Part shown: one piece after another, positions 8,339 to 17,566 of the stretch | How the letters are laid out: every line of letters begins with the position of its first letter | Position numbering within the stretch: the first letter of the stretch is position 1 | NCBI RefSeq assembly: GCF_001183865.1 | Contig: NZ_CP012020.1 | Coordinates: 1,550,001 to 1,614,000 of the forward strand | Direction: 5' to 3' | Source of the DNA: Methylophilus sp. TWE2 | Lineage (GTDB): Bacteria > Pseudomonadota > Gammaproteobacteria > Burkholderiales > Methylophilaceae | DNA: 64,000 bases | Made by a program: the position numbers and the translations under genes | Notes under the pieces: generated by a model | Told to the model about the DNA's origin: nothing | Databases searched by the model: none | What the model saw: only the letters and a program-made list of their open reading frames with translations

Positions 8339-9364
8339 CTAGCGTTGTGGGATCACGCCTTTGCGCAGACGGGGGTCCGCCCAGGCATAAGCAAGATCTG
8401 CCAGCAAGTTACCAGCCAGTGTGAGCGCAGAACCAATAGTGAGTATGCCCATCACGACCGGGAAGTCACGCATCATCACGGCTTCATAAAACAATTTACC
8501 CATGCCAGGGATGGCGAAAATGGTTTCGGCAATCACAGAGCCACCGATCAGGCCGGGTAGGGATAAGCCTATGAGTGTGATCAGTGGGAGTAGGGCATTA
8601 CGCAAGGCATGGCGGTAGGTGACGGTTCTGTCACTCAGGCCTTTAGCGCGGGCGGTGGTGACATAGTCCTGGCTGAGTACATCAAGCATGCCATTTTTAA
8701 TAAACATGGTGACGCCTGCCAGGCCGGTGATGGCCGGAATCACTACTGGCAGGAATAAATGCATCAATAGGTCCTGGCACTTTTGCCAGAAATCCAGCTG
8801 TGCATAATTAAGACTATGCAAGCCAGAAATTGGGAACCAGGGATGAATTACCCCCAACCAATACATCAAGAGTAGCGATAACCAGAAACCCGGGATAGAG
8901 AAACCGATAAAGTTAAATAGTGTGATGCTTCGGTCTGGCCATCGTCCATATTTTTTGGCCGCGACTACACCTAAGGGCACAGCCAAGATGAGCGTCAACA
9001 TTAGCCCGGTGATATTCATCAGCAGGGTGATCGGTAGAGCTTCCTGGATCATGCCTGGGGTGGTATTGCCTTCTTTATCGGTTTCTGCCCAGAACACTGG
9101 TTTCTGGTGGCTGGCAAAAGAGTGACCAAAATCGAGGTGTACCATGCGTTCCAGCCATAGACCATATTGGACAATAATGGGTTTGTCTAAATGATAAAGT
9201 TCACGCAGTTTTTGCCTAGACTCTTCTGAAGATTTTGGATCAAAAGCGGCTTCACTACTGGTGATGTCGCCAGGGGCCAGGTGCATGATAAAAAAGGAAA
9301 TCAGACTGATGCCGATCAACATCGGGATCATCCATAGTACGCGTCTGATCAGGTAAGCCAACAT
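8339..9364 (-). CDS. Peptide-type ABC transporter permease (OppB/DppB family)
   Basis: 341 residues. MLAYLIRRVLWMIPMLIGISLISFFIMHLAPGD is the classic DppB start. Six membrane helices are visible, and the EAA loop TTARAKGLSDRTVTYRHALRN lies near 237-257. It pairs with the DppC-type permease downstream. Residues 100-120 hold an extra WAETDKEGNTTPGMIQEALP segment seen in the YejB/OppB-like branch. Three bases separate it from the binding-protein gene, indicating tight coupling. Confidence 0.9.
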   Translation of the reverse strand: MLAYLIRRVLWMIPMLIGISLISFFIMHLAPGDITSSEAAFDPKSSEESRQKLRELYHLDKPIIVQYGLWLERMVHLDFGHSFASHQKPVFWAETDKEGNTTPGMIQEALPITLLMNITGLMLTLILAVPLGVVAAKKYGRWPDRSITLFNFIGFSIPGFWLSLLLMYWLGVIHPWFPISGLHSLNYAQLDFWQKCQDLLMHLFLPVVIPAITGLAGVTMFIKNGMLDVLSQDYVTTARAKGLSDRTVTYRHALRNALLPLITLIGLSLPGLIGGSVIAETIFAIPGMGKLFYEAVMMRDFPVVMGILTIGSALTLAGNLLADLAYAWADPRLRKGVIPQR

Positions 9365-9367
9365 CGT

Positions 9368-11065
9368 TTATTCTGCCTGTATTTGCGTGCGTCTTAGTGG
9401 CTGTGGAATATACCACTTTTGAGAATCATAACTGACTCCAGCGGGTGGCACCGGGTTCATGATGCCTTGTACACGTTTATGAATTGCTGTCAGGCCGTAG
9501 CCTGCAGAAAGGTAGACCAGTGGGCTGTCTTCGTAGAGAACTTCGGCAAATTCATGGTAAATTTGCATGCGCTTTTCGGGATCAAATTCAAGGCGGCCTT
9601 GCTCAAGCAGTTTGTCGACCGCTGGGTTGTTGTAACCAATGAAATTAAACTGACCAGGTTTTTGCTGGCTAGAATGCCAGATGTTGTATTGATCTGGATC
9701 CAGGCCTAGGCCCCAACCCATGACCACGGCGTCAAAGTCCCCAGGTTTGATAAAATTGGTCAACAGGCTGGCCCATTCCAGCGTACGGATATGCGTTTCT
9801 ATGCCTACTTCTTTTAAACGGCGCTGGATAATCACAGCCGTTTTTTCTCGCTGTTTATTGCCCAGGTTGGTCAGGATTTCAAACGATAGTTTTTTTCCGT
9901 CACGGTCGACAACGCCGTCGCCATTAGTGTCTTCAAATCCAGCTTCAGCCAACAATTGTTTGGCTTTGGCCGGATCAAAAGTATACGGTATTAAATCCGG
10001 ATTACTCCAGCGCGTGCCAGGCTTATAAGGAGAGGCGATGGTAATGCCCAAGCCCAGGTAAACGCCATCGATAATTTCTTGCTTATCGATAGCGTAATTA
10101 ATCGCTTTGCGAACACGTACATCATCAAAAGGTTTGCGTTTGAGATTAAACCCCAGATAGGTATAGCTATTGCCTAACTCTTTAAATTGATTCAGGCGCG
10201 CTTGTAGAGCAGGTCTGGAAGGAATAATGCGCGCATAGGTAATCGGATCCATACTCATGCTGTCTATATTGTCCGCCATCAATTCGAGGAACTGTGCGGC
10301 CGTGTCTGGAATGATGCGCTCGATCAAGTGATCGATATTGGCTGAACCTAAGACTGATTTAGGGTTCTTCTCCAGCTTGATATATTCACCATGTCGCCAT
10401 TCCTTTAACTGGTAGTAATTGCTGCCCAGCGGCTTTTGCGCAAAACTGGTAGTGCGGATATCTTGCCCGGCCAGCTTGTGTTTTGGCAACACCTGCAAGC
10501 TGGCCCAACTCTCAAGCGCCGGCGCAAATGGCTGTGAGTAGTGGACGATAAAGGTATGTGCATCAGGTGCTTCTGCCTTGGTCACTAACTGGTAATCCGA
10601 GGCATAAGGACTATGCGTGTTTTCATCCGTGATCAATTGCCAGGTGAATAAGATATCCGCACTTGTCAGTGGCTTGCCATCTGCCCACTGCAACCCTGGT
10701 TTGAGTTTGAATGTGATGGTTTTTTTGTCATCGGCCACTTGCCAGGATTCCGCCAGTTCGCCTGCAAGATCCAGATTCTGGTCATATTTGAGCAGGGAGT
10801 TAAACAGATAAGAACCGATGGCCAGCGATGCGGACTCGCCCGCAACCATACCTATCATGCTACTGGGGTCGGAAGGCATGGCGCTAATCAGCGTGCCGCC
10901 AGGCTGTGCTGGGTAGGATTGGTCAAAGACTTTTGCGCTGTGATCAGGCGTGTCTGTACTGCAGGCGACCAAACCCGCACACAGCAAGTATGCCACCCAT
11001 CTCTGACTTGTTGCCGTCAGTGATTTTTTGCACAAGGAATACTCGCTGGACAATCGATTTGTCAT
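9368..11065 (-). CDS. Peptide ABC transporter substrate-binding lipoprotein
   Basis: 565 residues, SBP family 5 (OppA/DppA-like). The N-terminus holds a lipobox ending at Cys35 (LCAGLVAC-STD), so the protein is lipid-anchored. FDDVRVRKAINYAIDKQEIIDGVYLGLG (about 305-335) is the family signature. It binds peptides or related solutes in the periplasm and delivers them to the two permeases downstream. The ligand cannot be read from sequence. It is probably the first gene of the sbp-permease-permease operon, following mltD by 13 bp, so mltD may be cotranscribed. Confidence 0.9.
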   Translation of the reverse strand: MTNRLSSEYSLCKKSLTATSQRWVAYLLCAGLVACSTDTPDHSAKVFDQSYPAQPGGTLISAMPSDPSSMIGMVAGESASLAIGSYLFNSLLKYDQNLDLAGELAESWQVADDKKTITFKLKPGLQWADGKPLTSADILFTWQLITDENTHSPYASDYQLVTKAEAPDAHTFIVHYSQPFAPALESWASLQVLPKHKLAGQDIRTTSFAQKPLGSNYYQLKEWRHGEYIKLEKNPKSVLGSANIDHLIERIIPDTAAQFLELMADNIDSMSMDPITYARIIPSRPALQARLNQFKELGNSYTYLGFNLKRKPFDDVRVRKAINYAIDKQEIIDGVYLGLGITIASPYKPGTRWSNPDLIPYTFDPAKAKQLLAEAGFEDTNGDGVVDRDGKKLSFEILTNLGNKQREKTAVIIQRRLKEVGIETHIRTLEWASLLTNFIKPGDFDAVVMGWGLGLDPDQYNIWHSSQQKPGQFNFIGYNNPAVDKLLEQGRLEFDPEKRMQIYHEFAEVLYEDSPLVYLSAGYGLTAIHKRVQGIMNPVPPAGVSYDSQKWYIPQPLRRTQIQAE

Positions 11066-11078
11066 GATTCAGGGTGCG

Positions 11079-12599
11079 CTAATGTTTGCTGGAGGAGGTT
11101 TTTTTACGATGCGTACTGCTTGTTTTTTTATGTGAGGATGCCTGGCTTTTTGAGCCACGATTAGCCGAGGTTTTATGCGTCGATTTGCTGCTCATGTTGG
11201 CACCGCCTTGCTGTTTTTCCATCTGCAATACCTGCCCAGCGGACAGTGCCGTGGATTTCAGGTGATTTTGCTGCATGATCTGTTTGCTGCTGATGCCATA
11301 ACGTTTAGCCAGTTTCCCAAGCGTATCGCCCTGTTTCACTTTGTGTGAAATAGTAACAGATTTAGCGGAGGATTCTTTTTCTACTGGTACCTCGACGGAT
11401 AATTTCGCCATGCTGGCGACGTCTATTGGCCGGGTCAAGCCGGATTGCAGACTGGCTGGTACTAATAGTGGGCGCCGCACAATCAGGTTGCGGTTCGGTT
11501 TCAGGTTGTTGGTCGCGCTGAGCTCGTAAATACTGATACCAAAGCGGTTTGCAATCGCACCCAGGCGTTCACCTTTTTTAGGGTGGTAACTGTGCCAGCT
11601 GGACAGTGGGCGGTTATAGCCATTGAGGTTGTTAGTGAAATTGCTGGCTGCCCAGGTAGGCAACAACAATTTCTGGTGGCTCTTTTCAGTAATCAGCACC
11701 GGACGGGTAAAGCTAGGATTCAGTGCGTTAAATTCCTCGAGCGAAATGCCAGCCAGTTCTGCGGCCAATTTTGCATCAATCTTGTTAGGCGCTTGTACAG
11801 TCGTGAAATAAGGCTTATTTGGGATTTCATTGAGCGTCAGGCCGTATTCTTCGGGGCGGAAAATAATATTTTTGATGGCCTGCAATTTAGGGACGTAATT
11901 GCGGGTTTCATCCGGGAGTGACAAATGTTGGTAGTCGGTGGGTAATCCCAGGCGGCGGTTACGTTCTATGGCGCGCGCAACAGTCCCTTCACCGGCATTA
12001 TAAGCAGCGAGTGCAAGGTCCCAGGCGCCAAACATGGTATAGAGTTTTTGCAGATAATTAAGTGCGGCCTGCGTCGCGGCTGTCACATCCTTGCGCGAGT
12101 CTTTCCAGTAGTTTTGTTTGAGGCCAAAGTCCTTGCCAGTAGAGGGGATAAACTGCCAGATACCTGAAGCCTTACTGGTGGAAAGTGCTTTTGGGTTAAA
12201 GCCGCTTTCAATCATGGGCAGCAGTGCGATTTCGGTCGGCATCCCTCTTTTTTCGACCTCTACAACAATGTGGTAGAGGTATTTTTTACTGCGCTCCAAC
12301 ATGCGCGAGACGTAATCAGGGCGGGATGCATACCATTGCTCGTGTTTGTTGGTGTATACCGAATCAATATCCGGCATATTGAAACCGTCACGGACTCGAT
12401 CCCACAGGCTTTCCTGCAAGGTCAAAGAATCTTCAAACTGATAGCTGGAGCTGTAACTTTCCGATTCAGGCCCGCCATAACTTTCATCATAACTACTGTC
12501 ATTGTCAACGGATAATGTTGCCGGTTCCACATATTCTGCTGCGGCCCATAAAGGGGTGGCAGAAAGGGCGAGACAGAGCAATATTTTTTTAAAACGCAT
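11079..12599 (-). CDS. mltD: Membrane-bound lytic murein transglycosylase D
   Basis: 506 residues from the ATG at 12599, which gives a clean signal peptide (MRFKKILLCLALSATPLWAAA); a longer frame to 12740 adds an unlikely leader. The SLT domain lies near 115-260 with ALLPMIESGFNP containing the catalytic Glu and ASGIWQFIPSTGKDFGL. Two LysM repeats follow (HPKKGERLGAIANRFGISIYEL and VKQGDTLGKLAKRYGISSKQI), then a Ser/Thr/Lys-rich tail. It cleaves peptidoglycan glycan strands with 1,6-anhydro product. gloB is next upstream on the same strand, the usual gloB-mltD neighbourhood. Confidence 0.93.
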   Translation of the reverse strand: MRFKKILLCLALSATPLWAAAEYVEPATLSVDNDSSYDESYGGPESESYSSSYQFEDSLTLQESLWDRVRDGFNMPDIDSVYTNKHEQWYASRPDYVSRMLERSKKYLYHIVVEVEKRGMPTEIALLPMIESGFNPKALSTSKASGIWQFIPSTGKDFGLKQNYWKDSRKDVTAATQAALNYLQKLYTMFGAWDLALAAYNAGEGTVARAIERNRRLGLPTDYQHLSLPDETRNYVPKLQAIKNIIFRPEEYGLTLNEIPNKPYFTTVQAPNKIDAKLAAELAGISLEEFNALNPSFTRPVLITEKSHQKLLLPTWAASNFTNNLNGYNRPLSSWHSYHPKKGERLGAIANRFGISIYELSATNNLKPNRNLIVRRPLLVPASLQSGLTRPIDVASMAKLSVEVPVEKESSAKSVTISHKVKQGDTLGKLAKRYGISSKQIMQQNHLKSTALSAGQVLQMEKQQGGANMSSKSTHKTSANRGSKSQASSHKKTSSTHRKKTSSSKH

Positions 12600-12809
12600 G
12601 ACGGTAATACTTAGTCCTGAAGCTGGTGCGCAAGCGTGTAAAACTTGCACGGGCATTGGTAAACTCGATTGGCTGGTTAGGTCAAGCCAACCAGCGCGTG
12701 ATTGGCCTAACGCACATAAGCGCCTTAAGGAGGACATCATTCTACGTCAATTTCATTGCGAGACAAGCCCTTGCAGGCAGGCGGGCTTTGTGTATGCACG
12801 ATGATTGGC

Positions 12810-13589
12810 CTAAAAGTCATTCCGGCGGCGACGTAGTTCGGTAAATACATCAATGGCATGACGGTCCTTGAATTCAGGATGTCGCGAGATTTCCTCACAA
12901 CGTAAAAATGGATTGGTGGCCAGCTCTAAACGCAGATTGGTTGGAAGGGTGGGTGTGTGCTGTGCAAGCAAGGATGCTGCATCATGTGCTCTTTGTTTCA
13001 ATTGTGCATTGCCAGGCTCGACGGTCAGCGCAAATGCAATATTGTGCATAGTATATTCGTGAGCAGGGTAAATCAGGGTTTCTTCAGGCAAGGTTGCGAT
13101 AGTTTGCAGAGAGGCATACATCTGCGAAGGCGTCCCTTCAAACAATCGGCCACAACCGGCACCAAACAAGACATCTCCACTAAAAAGATGGCGATGGCCG
13201 ATATAGTAGGCAATGTGGTCCAGTGTGTGGCCGGGCAAGCCTAAAATTTCGCAAGAAAGCGCGTGAAAGTGCTCGAACTCAATATGGTCACCGGTTTTGA
13301 CTCGCCTTGCCTGTAGTGTCTCGTAAGCCTTGTGAGCAGAGTCAGGTGCGTAAACCGGGCATTGCCAGCGCTGTTGCAGTGCGGCGGCACCGTCTGTGTG
13401 GTCAGCATGATGATGTGTGAGTAAAATCGCATCGAGCTGCAGATTGCGAGTTTTTAAAGCACTTTCAACCACCTCAGCGTCACCTGGGTCAACAATCAGT
13501 GCGTGCTTTCCATCATGTATTAACCATAAATAATTGTCGCTAAATGCCGGTAGCGCAACGATTTCTATGCTTGCAGAAGTTTCTTGCAT
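12810..13589 (-). CDS. gloB: Hydroxyacylglutathione hydrolase (glyoxalase II)
   Basis: 259 residues, a metallo-beta-lactamase fold. The metal motif THHHADHTDG begins at residue 58; later ligands are seen in GLPGHTLDHIAYY, FSGDVLFGAGCGRLFEG and PAHEYTMHN. The C-terminal HAGH domain ends in the usual RxRRNxF tail. It hydrolyses S-lactoylglutathione in methylglyoxal detoxification. It is divergent from the methyltransferase-rnhA-dnaQ genes, an arrangement also found in E. coli (gloB, yafS, rnhA, dnaQ). Confidence 0.95.
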   Translation of the reverse strand: MQETSASIEIVALPAFSDNYLWLIHDGKHALIVDPGDAEVVESALKTRNLQLDAILLTHHHADHTDGAAALQQRWQCPVYAPDSAHKAYETLQARRVKTGDHIEFEHFHALSCEILGLPGHTLDHIAYYIGHRHLFSGDVLFGAGCGRLFEGTPSQMYASLQTIATLPEETLIYPAHEYTMHNIAFALTVEPGNAQLKQRAHDAASLLAQHTPTLPTNLRLELATNPFLRCEEISRHPEFKDRHAIDVFTELRRRRNDF

Positions 13590-13673
13590 CCCGCATCATT
13601 GAAAAAATGGTCATGATTGTCAAGATGCACCTAATTTGGCGATCTATTATTACTTGCATTTTCGGAGTCCACC

Positions 13674-14483
13674 TTGTCACCTAGCCGGCCTGCTTCCTCT
13701 GAAACGACTGTTTTAAAATCCACTGGCTTTGAAACAATGGCATTGGGCCAGTATATTGCGCAGCATGAAGCGGCGCTATACGCCCAAACTGTCGCCGATG
13801 TGTTTGGCTTTCATGCCTTGCAAATAGGCTGGCCTGCGTATGACTTGTTGGAAAGCTGCCGCATTCCTTACAAGTTCTCACTGCAACAGATGACCAGCCC
13901 CAATGCCTCCTTGTTGAGTGAAGCTGAATATTTGCCTTTTGCCGAGCATTCGGTAGATTTAGTTTGTATGCCACATGTGCTGGAGCAATGTGCCGATCCG
14001 CAGCAAACTTTGCGTGAGGCATTTCGCGTGCTGCTACCGGAGGGAACATTGATATTGACTGGCATTTGTCCTTTCAGTTACCTGGGGGTTCGTGCCAGGT
14101 TCGGGCAATTCAAACAAGCTGGTCAATTTCGACGGCTATTTACGGCCTGGCGCTTGCGTGATTGGCTGAATGTATTGGGATTCGAAGTCGTGCAAAGCGG
14201 CAGGCTGGTGCACGCACTCCCAGTAAATGATCCCGACTGGTTGGCACGGCAGTCTTGGCTGGAGCGGTGGGGGAAACACAGTTGTGGTGCAACAGGCGGC
14301 GTATATTTCTTGATCGCCAAAAAAAGGGTATTAAACGTACGCCTGCTCAAGCCGGAGTGGAAAAAGTTGCCGCTTAATCCGGCGCTACAAGTGCGAAAAG
14401 GCCACTCCGGCATGCAAAAACACACACAAAAACAGTTAGAATGCGCGGATGTCAAATCAACAATGGATAGAAATGTACGCTGA
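13674..14483 (+). CDS. SAM-dependent methyltransferase, YafS-like
   Basis: 269 residues. A Methyltransf_11-type core: LSEAEYLPFAEHSVDLVCMPHVLEQCADPQQTLREAFRVLLPEGTLI (about residues 80-125). The first glycine-rich SAM loop is degenerate (ALQIGWPAY), as in YafS. Start TTG 13674 is preferred because GGAG lies 6 bases upstream; the first ATG (13737) has no ribosome binding site. It overlaps rnhA by 35 bp, so the genes are coupled. Substrate unknown. Confidence 0.8.
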   Translation: MSPSRPASSETTVLKSTGFETMALGQYIAQHEAALYAQTVADVFGFHALQIGWPAYDLLESCRIPYKFSLQQMTSPNASLLSEAEYLPFAEHSVDLVCMPHVLEQCADPQQTLREAFRVLLPEGTLILTGICPFSYLGVRARFGQFKQAGQFRRLFTAWRLRDWLNVLGFEVVQSGRLVHALPVNDPDWLARQSWLERWGKHSCGATGGVYFLIAKKRVLNVRLLKPEWKKLPLNPALQVRKGHSGMQKHTQKQLECADVKSTMDRNVR

Positions 14484-14889
14484 CGGTGCTTGCAAAGGCA
14501 ACCCTGGCGTCGGTGGTTGGGGAGTTTGGCTCAAAGCCGGGCCCCATGAGAAGTCGCTATATGGCGGTGAAGCATTAACCACCAATAATCGGATGGAACT
14601 CACAGCGGTGATTCAAGGTCTGCAAGCGGTCAAAAAACCCTCTCATATCAAAATTTATACCGATTCCAGCTATGTACAAAAAGGCATGACTGAATGGTTG
14701 CCGGGATGGAAGCAAAAGCAATGGCGCACTGCAGACAAAAAACCGGTCAAAAATGCTGACCTATGGCAGATACTGGAAGCCCTGGCCCAGCCACACCAGA
14801 TTGAGTGGATATGGGTCCGTGGACATGCAGGTAATGAAGGTAACGAACGCGCAGATGCCTTGGCGAATCAAGGTGTACTGACAGTTTGA
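14449..14889 (+). CDS. rnhA: Ribonuclease HI
   Basis: 146 residues, normal length. Catalytic carboxylates are visible: Asp12 in MYADGACKGNPG, Glu50 in NNRMEL, Asp72 in YTDSSYV, and the late Asp in NERADALAN. It degrades the RNA strand of RNA:DNA hybrids. The start lies inside the end of the methyltransferase gene and dnaQ follows 17 bp later: a compact three-gene operon. Confidence 0.96.
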   Translation: MSNQQWIEMYADGACKGNPGVGGWGVWLKAGPHEKSLYGGEALTTNNRMELTAVIQGLQAVKKPSHIKIYTDSSYVQKGMTEWLPGWKQKQWRTADKKPVKNADLWQILEALAQPHQIEWIWVRGHAGNEGNERADALANQGVLTV

Positions 14890-14906
14890 TCGGATAGGGG
14901 TATTTC

Positions 14907-15587
14907 ATGAGACAGATTTTTCTCGATACAGAAACCACAGGCTTGTATCCCGATCAGGGACATCGCATTATCGAAATTGCGGCCGTGGAAATTTTCAATC
15001 GCCGTCCCACGCAGCGTCACTTTCATATCTATATCAATCCTGAACGGGAGATTGATCCCGGTGCGCAAGAGGTACATGGTATCTCGCTTGAATTCCTGCA
15101 AGATAAACCTTTGTTTGCGGCCATCGCTAACGAGTTTATTGAGTTCATTCGTGGTGCCGAGCTGATTATCCATAATGCGCCATTTGACGTCGGCTTCCTG
15201 AACATGGAGTTGGCCAGACTAAACCTGGACAAGCTGGAATCATATATCAGCGGTATTATTGATACCCTGAAAATGGCCAAGGAAATGCGCCCGGGACAAC
15301 GTAACAACCTCGACGCCTTGTGCCGCCACTATGGGATAGATAACTCTCAGCGAACCTTGCACGGCGCCTTGCTCGATGCCGAGTTGCTGGCTGAAGTCTA
15401 TATTGCGATGACGCGCGGTCAGGAAAGTCTGCTGATGGACTTATCCAGTCCGGCGGAGCATGTGAGCCAGACCAGCCTGACGGTGGATTTGTCGATGATC
15501 AAGTTGGTGACGGCAGATGAAGAAGAGTTGGTTGCTCATCAACAATACGTTGAAGGACTTGCCAAATCAGGCGCCACGCCATGGTGA
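14907..15587 (+). CDS. dnaQ: DNA polymerase III epsilon subunit (proofreading exonuclease)
   Basis: 226 residues. DEDDh exonuclease motifs: ExoI FLDTETTGLYP (Asp7, Glu9), ExoII IIHNAPFDVGFL, ExoIII HGALLDAELLAEVY. The C-terminal tail (about 185-226) would bind the alpha subunit. It provides 3'-5' proofreading in the replisome. It follows rnhA, as in many proteobacteria. Confidence 0.95.
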   Translation: MRQIFLDTETTGLYPDQGHRIIEIAAVEIFNRRPTQRHFHIYINPEREIDPGAQEVHGISLEFLQDKPLFAAIANEFIEFIRGAELIIHNAPFDVGFLNMELARLNLDKLESYISGIIDTLKMAKEMRPGQRNNLDALCRHYGIDNSQRTLHGALLDAELLAEVYIAMTRGQESLLMDLSSPAEHVSQTSLTVDLSMIKLVTADEEELVAHQQYVEGLAKSGATPW

Positions 15588-15648
15588 TGACCAGTTAGGA
15601 TAAAAGAAACGATTCTAGCTAGGGAAGGTGATGAGCTTTCTTGAAAAA

Positions 15649-16095
15649 CTACACCTGATCAAACGCATCTGTCCAGCTGTTCGGTGTCTCATACAGGCGG
15701 ACCCTGACGAGTTTTAACTGATTGCCAAAAGTATCCCGATACTGTGCCTTAAGTAATTTAAAGGCTTCTGCTGCCATATTTTCGGCAGTGGGAATGGTTG
15801 GGAAGATAATGGTTTTATGGTTGGGGAGGCTGTTCAGAAAGTTCAGAACTTCTGCATCACCTTGGTAAACCAGAAAGGCGTGGTCCCAGCGGTCGACTAT
15901 GGTTTCACGGGCAATACGCTTTACGTCGGCAAAATCCATCACCATTCCATTTTCTGAAGCGTGTTCAGCCTGGATAATATCCCCTGACAGGGTAATTTCT
16001 ATGGCGTAACGATGGCCGTGTAAATTGCGGCATTGACTCTTGTGATCAGGAATGCGATGTCCAGCATCAAATTCCAAGCGTGTAGTAATTTCCAT
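15649..16095 (-). CDS. queD: 6-carboxy-5,6,7,8-tetrahydropterin synthase
   Basis: 148 residues, PTPS/QueD family. Zinc-binding histidines are in FDAGHRI and LHGHRY, with the catalytic Cys in SQCRNLHGH (C-x3-HGH pattern). It converts dihydroneopterin triphosphate to carboxytetrahydropterin in queuosine (preQ0) biosynthesis. queF, the preQ0 reductase, is 2 kb away on the same strand, supporting the assignment over a pterin salvage role. No preQ1 riboswitch was recognised upstream. Confidence 0.9.
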   Translation of the reverse strand: MEITTRLEFDAGHRIPDHKSQCRNLHGHRYAIEITLSGDIIQAEHASENGMVMDFADVKRIARETIVDRWDHAFLVYQGDAEVLNFLNSLPNHKTIIFPTIPTAENMAAEAFKLLKAQYRDTFGNQLKLVRVRLYETPNSWTDAFDQV

Positions 16096-16179
16096 CCCGC
16101 TATTATATCAGTAACCATGACGCTCGCTGCGCATGTTGCTGAGGATGGTTAAATAGCTTTTGTCTGGTCGATGATGCTA

Positions 16180-16353
16180 TTAATACAAGTCGTCAAAGTT
16201 CATTAATGCATCTTCGTCGGCAGAGTAGTGCTTGTGACTTTTTTCATAGCTACTGTAGCCAGTATCAAAATCGTCCATCTCATCACCGGCAAAATCTTCC
16301 AGCATTTGGTCAATTTTTTTAAATTTGTCGGTAGGTGTGGTTTTTTGTAACAT
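16180..16353 (-). CDS. Small acidic protein (57 aa), unknown
   Basis: A short frame found by direct reading. ATG at 16353 is preceded by GAGGAG at good spacing, and the stop TAA is at 16180-16182. The protein begins MLQKTTPTDKFKKIDQMLED, is rich in Asp/Glu (pattern DEMDDFD, SADEDA) and ends NFDDLY. No signal peptide or membrane helix. No family recognised. It is 85 bp upstream of queD on the same strand. The strong ribosome binding site and biased composition favour a real gene. Confidence 0.6.
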   Translation of the reverse strand: MLQKTTPTDKFKKIDQMLEDFAGDEMDDFDTGYSSYEKSHKHYSADEDALMNFDDLY

Positions 16354-16410
16354 GATGTACTCCTCTTCGTGTTGTTGATTTACTCAAACATGTCAGTCCT
16401 TTATGTTCTT

Positions 16411-16447
16411 AAAACATCATTAGCATAGACTATGCCAATGATGTTTT
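16411..16447. repeat. Near-perfect 37-bp palindrome
   Basis: Arms AAAACATCATT / AATGATGTTTT enclose GCATAG-A-CTATGC with one A:C mismatch. It lies between the small acidic gene and the peroxidase gene, which diverge, so it is not an ordinary terminator; a regulatory or cruciform site is possible. Confidence 0.7.
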
Positions 16448-16575
16448 TTGTTCCTTACAATATTATTAACGGCACGTATTAAAAAAAGTAAAATATGCGC
16501 CTTTCATGCAGAACAATCAAGCTAACTGATTGTCTGTAAACGCATAACATAAAGATGATTAACAGGAGAGATACA

Positions 16576-17106
16576 ATGCGAGGTTTGATATTAATGTTGT
16601 TCGGGTTGCTTGGTATGCCGTTGGCCAAGGCAGAGTGTTTACCTATATACCAGCATCAATTTAAAACCTTGCAGGGTCAAACTGTCGATTTTTGTCAATT
16701 TCAAGACAAACCCGTGCTTGTGGTCAATACCGCCAGTAAATGTGGTTTCACGCCACAATTTGAAGCGCTGGAGTCCTTATATGAGCAATATAAAGATAAA
16801 GGCCTGGTCATTATTGGATTCCCTTCAAATGATTTCAGGCAAGAGCCAGGCAATAACAAGCAGATTGGTGACTTCTGCAAACTGACCTATTCTGTCAAGT
16901 TCCCCATGGTAGAGAAATCCAGTGTCACAGGTAGTAACGCAAATTCCCTATACCAGCAACTTATCAAGCAAACCGGCCAGGCGCCTCAGTGGAATTTCTA
17001 TAAATATGTCATTTTGCCTGGTGGTCAGAAGGTTTACTCATTTAACAGCATGACGCGACCAGAGAGTGAAGATATCCTGGGCAAAATCAAACCTTACCTT
17101 AAATAA
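16576..17106 (+). CDS. Exported glutathione peroxidase-like protein
   Basis: 176 residues from ATG 16576, chosen because AGGAGAG (16564-16570) sits 5 bases before it and it gives the signal peptide MRGLILMLFGLLGMPLAKA. GPx fold: peroxidatic Cys in NTASKCGFTPQF, Gln in RQEPGNNKQI, Trp in QWNFYKYV. Cys replaces selenocysteine. Bacterial GPx of this type usually use thioredoxin-like reductants. Periplasmic location is inferred, which is less common than cytoplasmic BtuE-type enzymes. Confidence 0.88.
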   Translation: MRGLILMLFGLLGMPLAKAECLPIYQHQFKTLQGQTVDFCQFQDKPVLVVNTASKCGFTPQFEALESLYEQYKDKGLVIIGFPSNDFRQEPGNNKQIGDFCKLTYSVKFPMVEKSSVTGSNANSLYQQLIKQTGQAPQWNFYKYVILPGGQKVYSFNSMTRPESEDILGKIKPYLK

Positions 17107-17201
17107 CGCATTTCAATCCTCGGCTATTGCTGAATATTTGAGCAATAGCCATAGAAAACAAAACGATATGAAGTTTTTTTCAAGTTTTGTTGTGAAATGC
17201 G

Positions 17202-17230
17202 TTGACAAGACTTCTGGCCATCATTAATAT
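17202..17230 (+). promoter_or_regulatory. Strong promoter upstream of tRNA-Ala
   Basis: Consensus -35 TTGACA (17202-17207), 17-bp spacer, -10 TAATAT (17225-17230). A 5' leader of about 45 nt precedes the tRNA. Confidence 0.8.
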
Positions 17231-17283
17231 GGCGCCTTCTTTGAATTGCACTGCAAAACAAAGAACTGCAATACCAGAGATTC

Positions 17284-17359
<76 letters not shown>

Positions 17360-17447
17360 AGTGATTGAAAATATTGAATTTTTTATAAAATAAATATTTT
17401 AATTATTTGAAAAACTGGTATAATGCACGGGTTGTTAAATTTCTTAG

Positions 17448-17523
17448 GTCCCCATCGTCTAGAGGCCTAGGACACCTCCCTTTCACGGAGGCGACCGGGG
17501 TTCGAATCCCCGTGGGGACGCCA
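17448..17523 (+). tRNA. tRNA-Glu (anticodon TTC)
   Basis: 76 nt with CCA. GTCCCCA / TGGGGAC acceptor, anticodon loop CCCTTTCACGG with TTC, T-arm CGGGGTTCGAATCCCCG. A TATAAT box at 17419-17424 could give an extra start, though it is likely cotranscribed with tRNA-Ala. Confidence 0.96.
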
Positions 17524-17566
17524 AAATCACTCAGTGATTTCTAGCAATAAAACTCAATAATTTAGA

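Noticed and set aside
12600..12740. N-terminal extension of MltD
   Set aside because: It would bury the signal peptide 47 residues inside the protein; ATG 12599 gives a proper leader.
12770..12800. AAGCCC/GGGCTT inverted repeat between gloB and mltD as a terminator
   Set aside because: Long loop and no T-run on the relevant strand; not a convincing terminator.
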